From Psychrobacillus sp. FSL K6-4046 (lineage in GTDB: Bacteria > Bacillota > Bacilli > Bacillales_A > Planococcaceae), in the NCBI RefSeq assembly GCF_038624605.1, contig NZ_CP152020.1, positions 434,001-498,000 of the forward strand: a stretch of 64,000 nucleotides of DNA, read 5' to 3'. Below are positions 63,801-64,000 of this stretch, in pieces; position 1 is the first letter of the stretch, and each line of letters starts with the position of its first letter. The notes under the pieces are model-generated. The model made no database searches. It had not been told where the DNA came from and was given only the letters and a program-made list of their open reading frames with translations. The position numbers and the translations under genes are program-made.

Positions 63801-64000
63801 TTTCCGTACCTCCATTTCTAATTTGAATATCTAACTACTTGAGGATATCATTGTTTATTTCTGAATGTCAACATATTTCTGAATATTATGTACAAGATTG
63901 TATCTCAGTAGCTTCACATCCCAATTTGTTGCTGATTATTTTTCTACTAATATCCACCGATTAAATCCTATTTTTTTTCACATAGGATAAGCTATATTTT

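Larger units (their letters stand above)
63293..64000. other. Right end, otherwise without standard-length genes
   Basis: Apart from the micro-ORFs and terminators listed, only a 19-codon minus-strand frame at 63508-63567 behind AGGAG is notable. The 82-codon frame 63455-63703 runs through the terminator hairpin and has no ribosome site. Confidence 0.5.

Noticed and set aside
1-64000. CRISPR array, tRNA, rRNA or prophage module
   Set aside because: No regularly spaced direct repeats, no cloverleaf or rRNA sequence and no phage structural genes were recognised.

Overview
The window looks like the chromosome of a low-GC, endospore-forming Bacillales bacterium, most like the Planococcaceae (Psychrobacillus/Lysinibacillus type). 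This is inferred from a cotJABC spore-coat operon, sigma-B-type promoters, T-box and SAM-I leaders, TTG/GTG starts behind strong AGGAGG sites, and a long intergenic repeat that I recall from such genomes. No rRNA, tRNA, CRISPR array or prophage was found.

Layout. 0.4-4.5 kb: stress-type small genes (YusW-like lipoprotein, YflT-domain protein), a DnaQ-like exonuclease with a BRCT domain, and an MBL hydrolase. 4.5-7.8 kb: a large secreted endo/exonuclease. 8.2-15.3 kb: a three-gene Fbp/Afu-type ABC importer with a HAD phosphatase, then glpP (antiterminator) divergent from glpD, whose leader carries the attenuator. 15.6-17.6 kb: small unknown genes, a tspO gene frameshifted in an A10 tract, and a second copy of its 3' end. 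17.7-24.9 kb: 5'-nucleotidase, DmpA-type aminopeptidase, topB, an MFS carrier, a sigma-B-type yflT gene and a flavin reductase. 25.2-26.8 kb: a complete IS4-family element with 20-bp inverted repeats and an 11-bp target duplication, sitting inside a copy of the long repeat.

27.3-35.3 kb: an AraC/GyrI-like regulator, then a four-gene exopolysaccharide-type operon (degenerate GGDEF-receiver protein, HEAT-repeat membrane protein, processive glycosyltransferase, 1041-aa membrane-anchored glycosidase). 35.3-36.0 kb: an IS1182-type remnant plus a full long repeat between two near-identical hairpins. 36-44 kb: PTS EIIC, phosphoesterase, unknown genes, TVP38-type membrane protein, methyltransferase, an MFS exporter behind a T-box, and an erythromycin-esterase homologue. 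44-52 kb: PBP4a-type carboxypeptidase, a TetR/MMPL pair with a perfect palindrome between them, polysaccharide deacetylase, cotJ operon, an AEC permease, and four copies of a small palindromic repeat. 52-55.9 kb: MarR/DUF3147 and XRE/DUF3169 pairs, a sigma-B-type small gene, and a MetE-like methyltransferase under a SAM-I riboswitch.

56-63 kb holds the most unusual locus: an oligopeptide-type ABC transporter with a fused double ATPase, two permeases with long N-terminal extensions, and a lipoprotein whose SBP_bac_5 domain appears circularly permuted (the usual C-terminal lobe comes first). The last kilobase has several tiny minus-strand ORFs with strong ribosome sites and tandem terminators, one encoding a 25-residue two-cysteine peptide.
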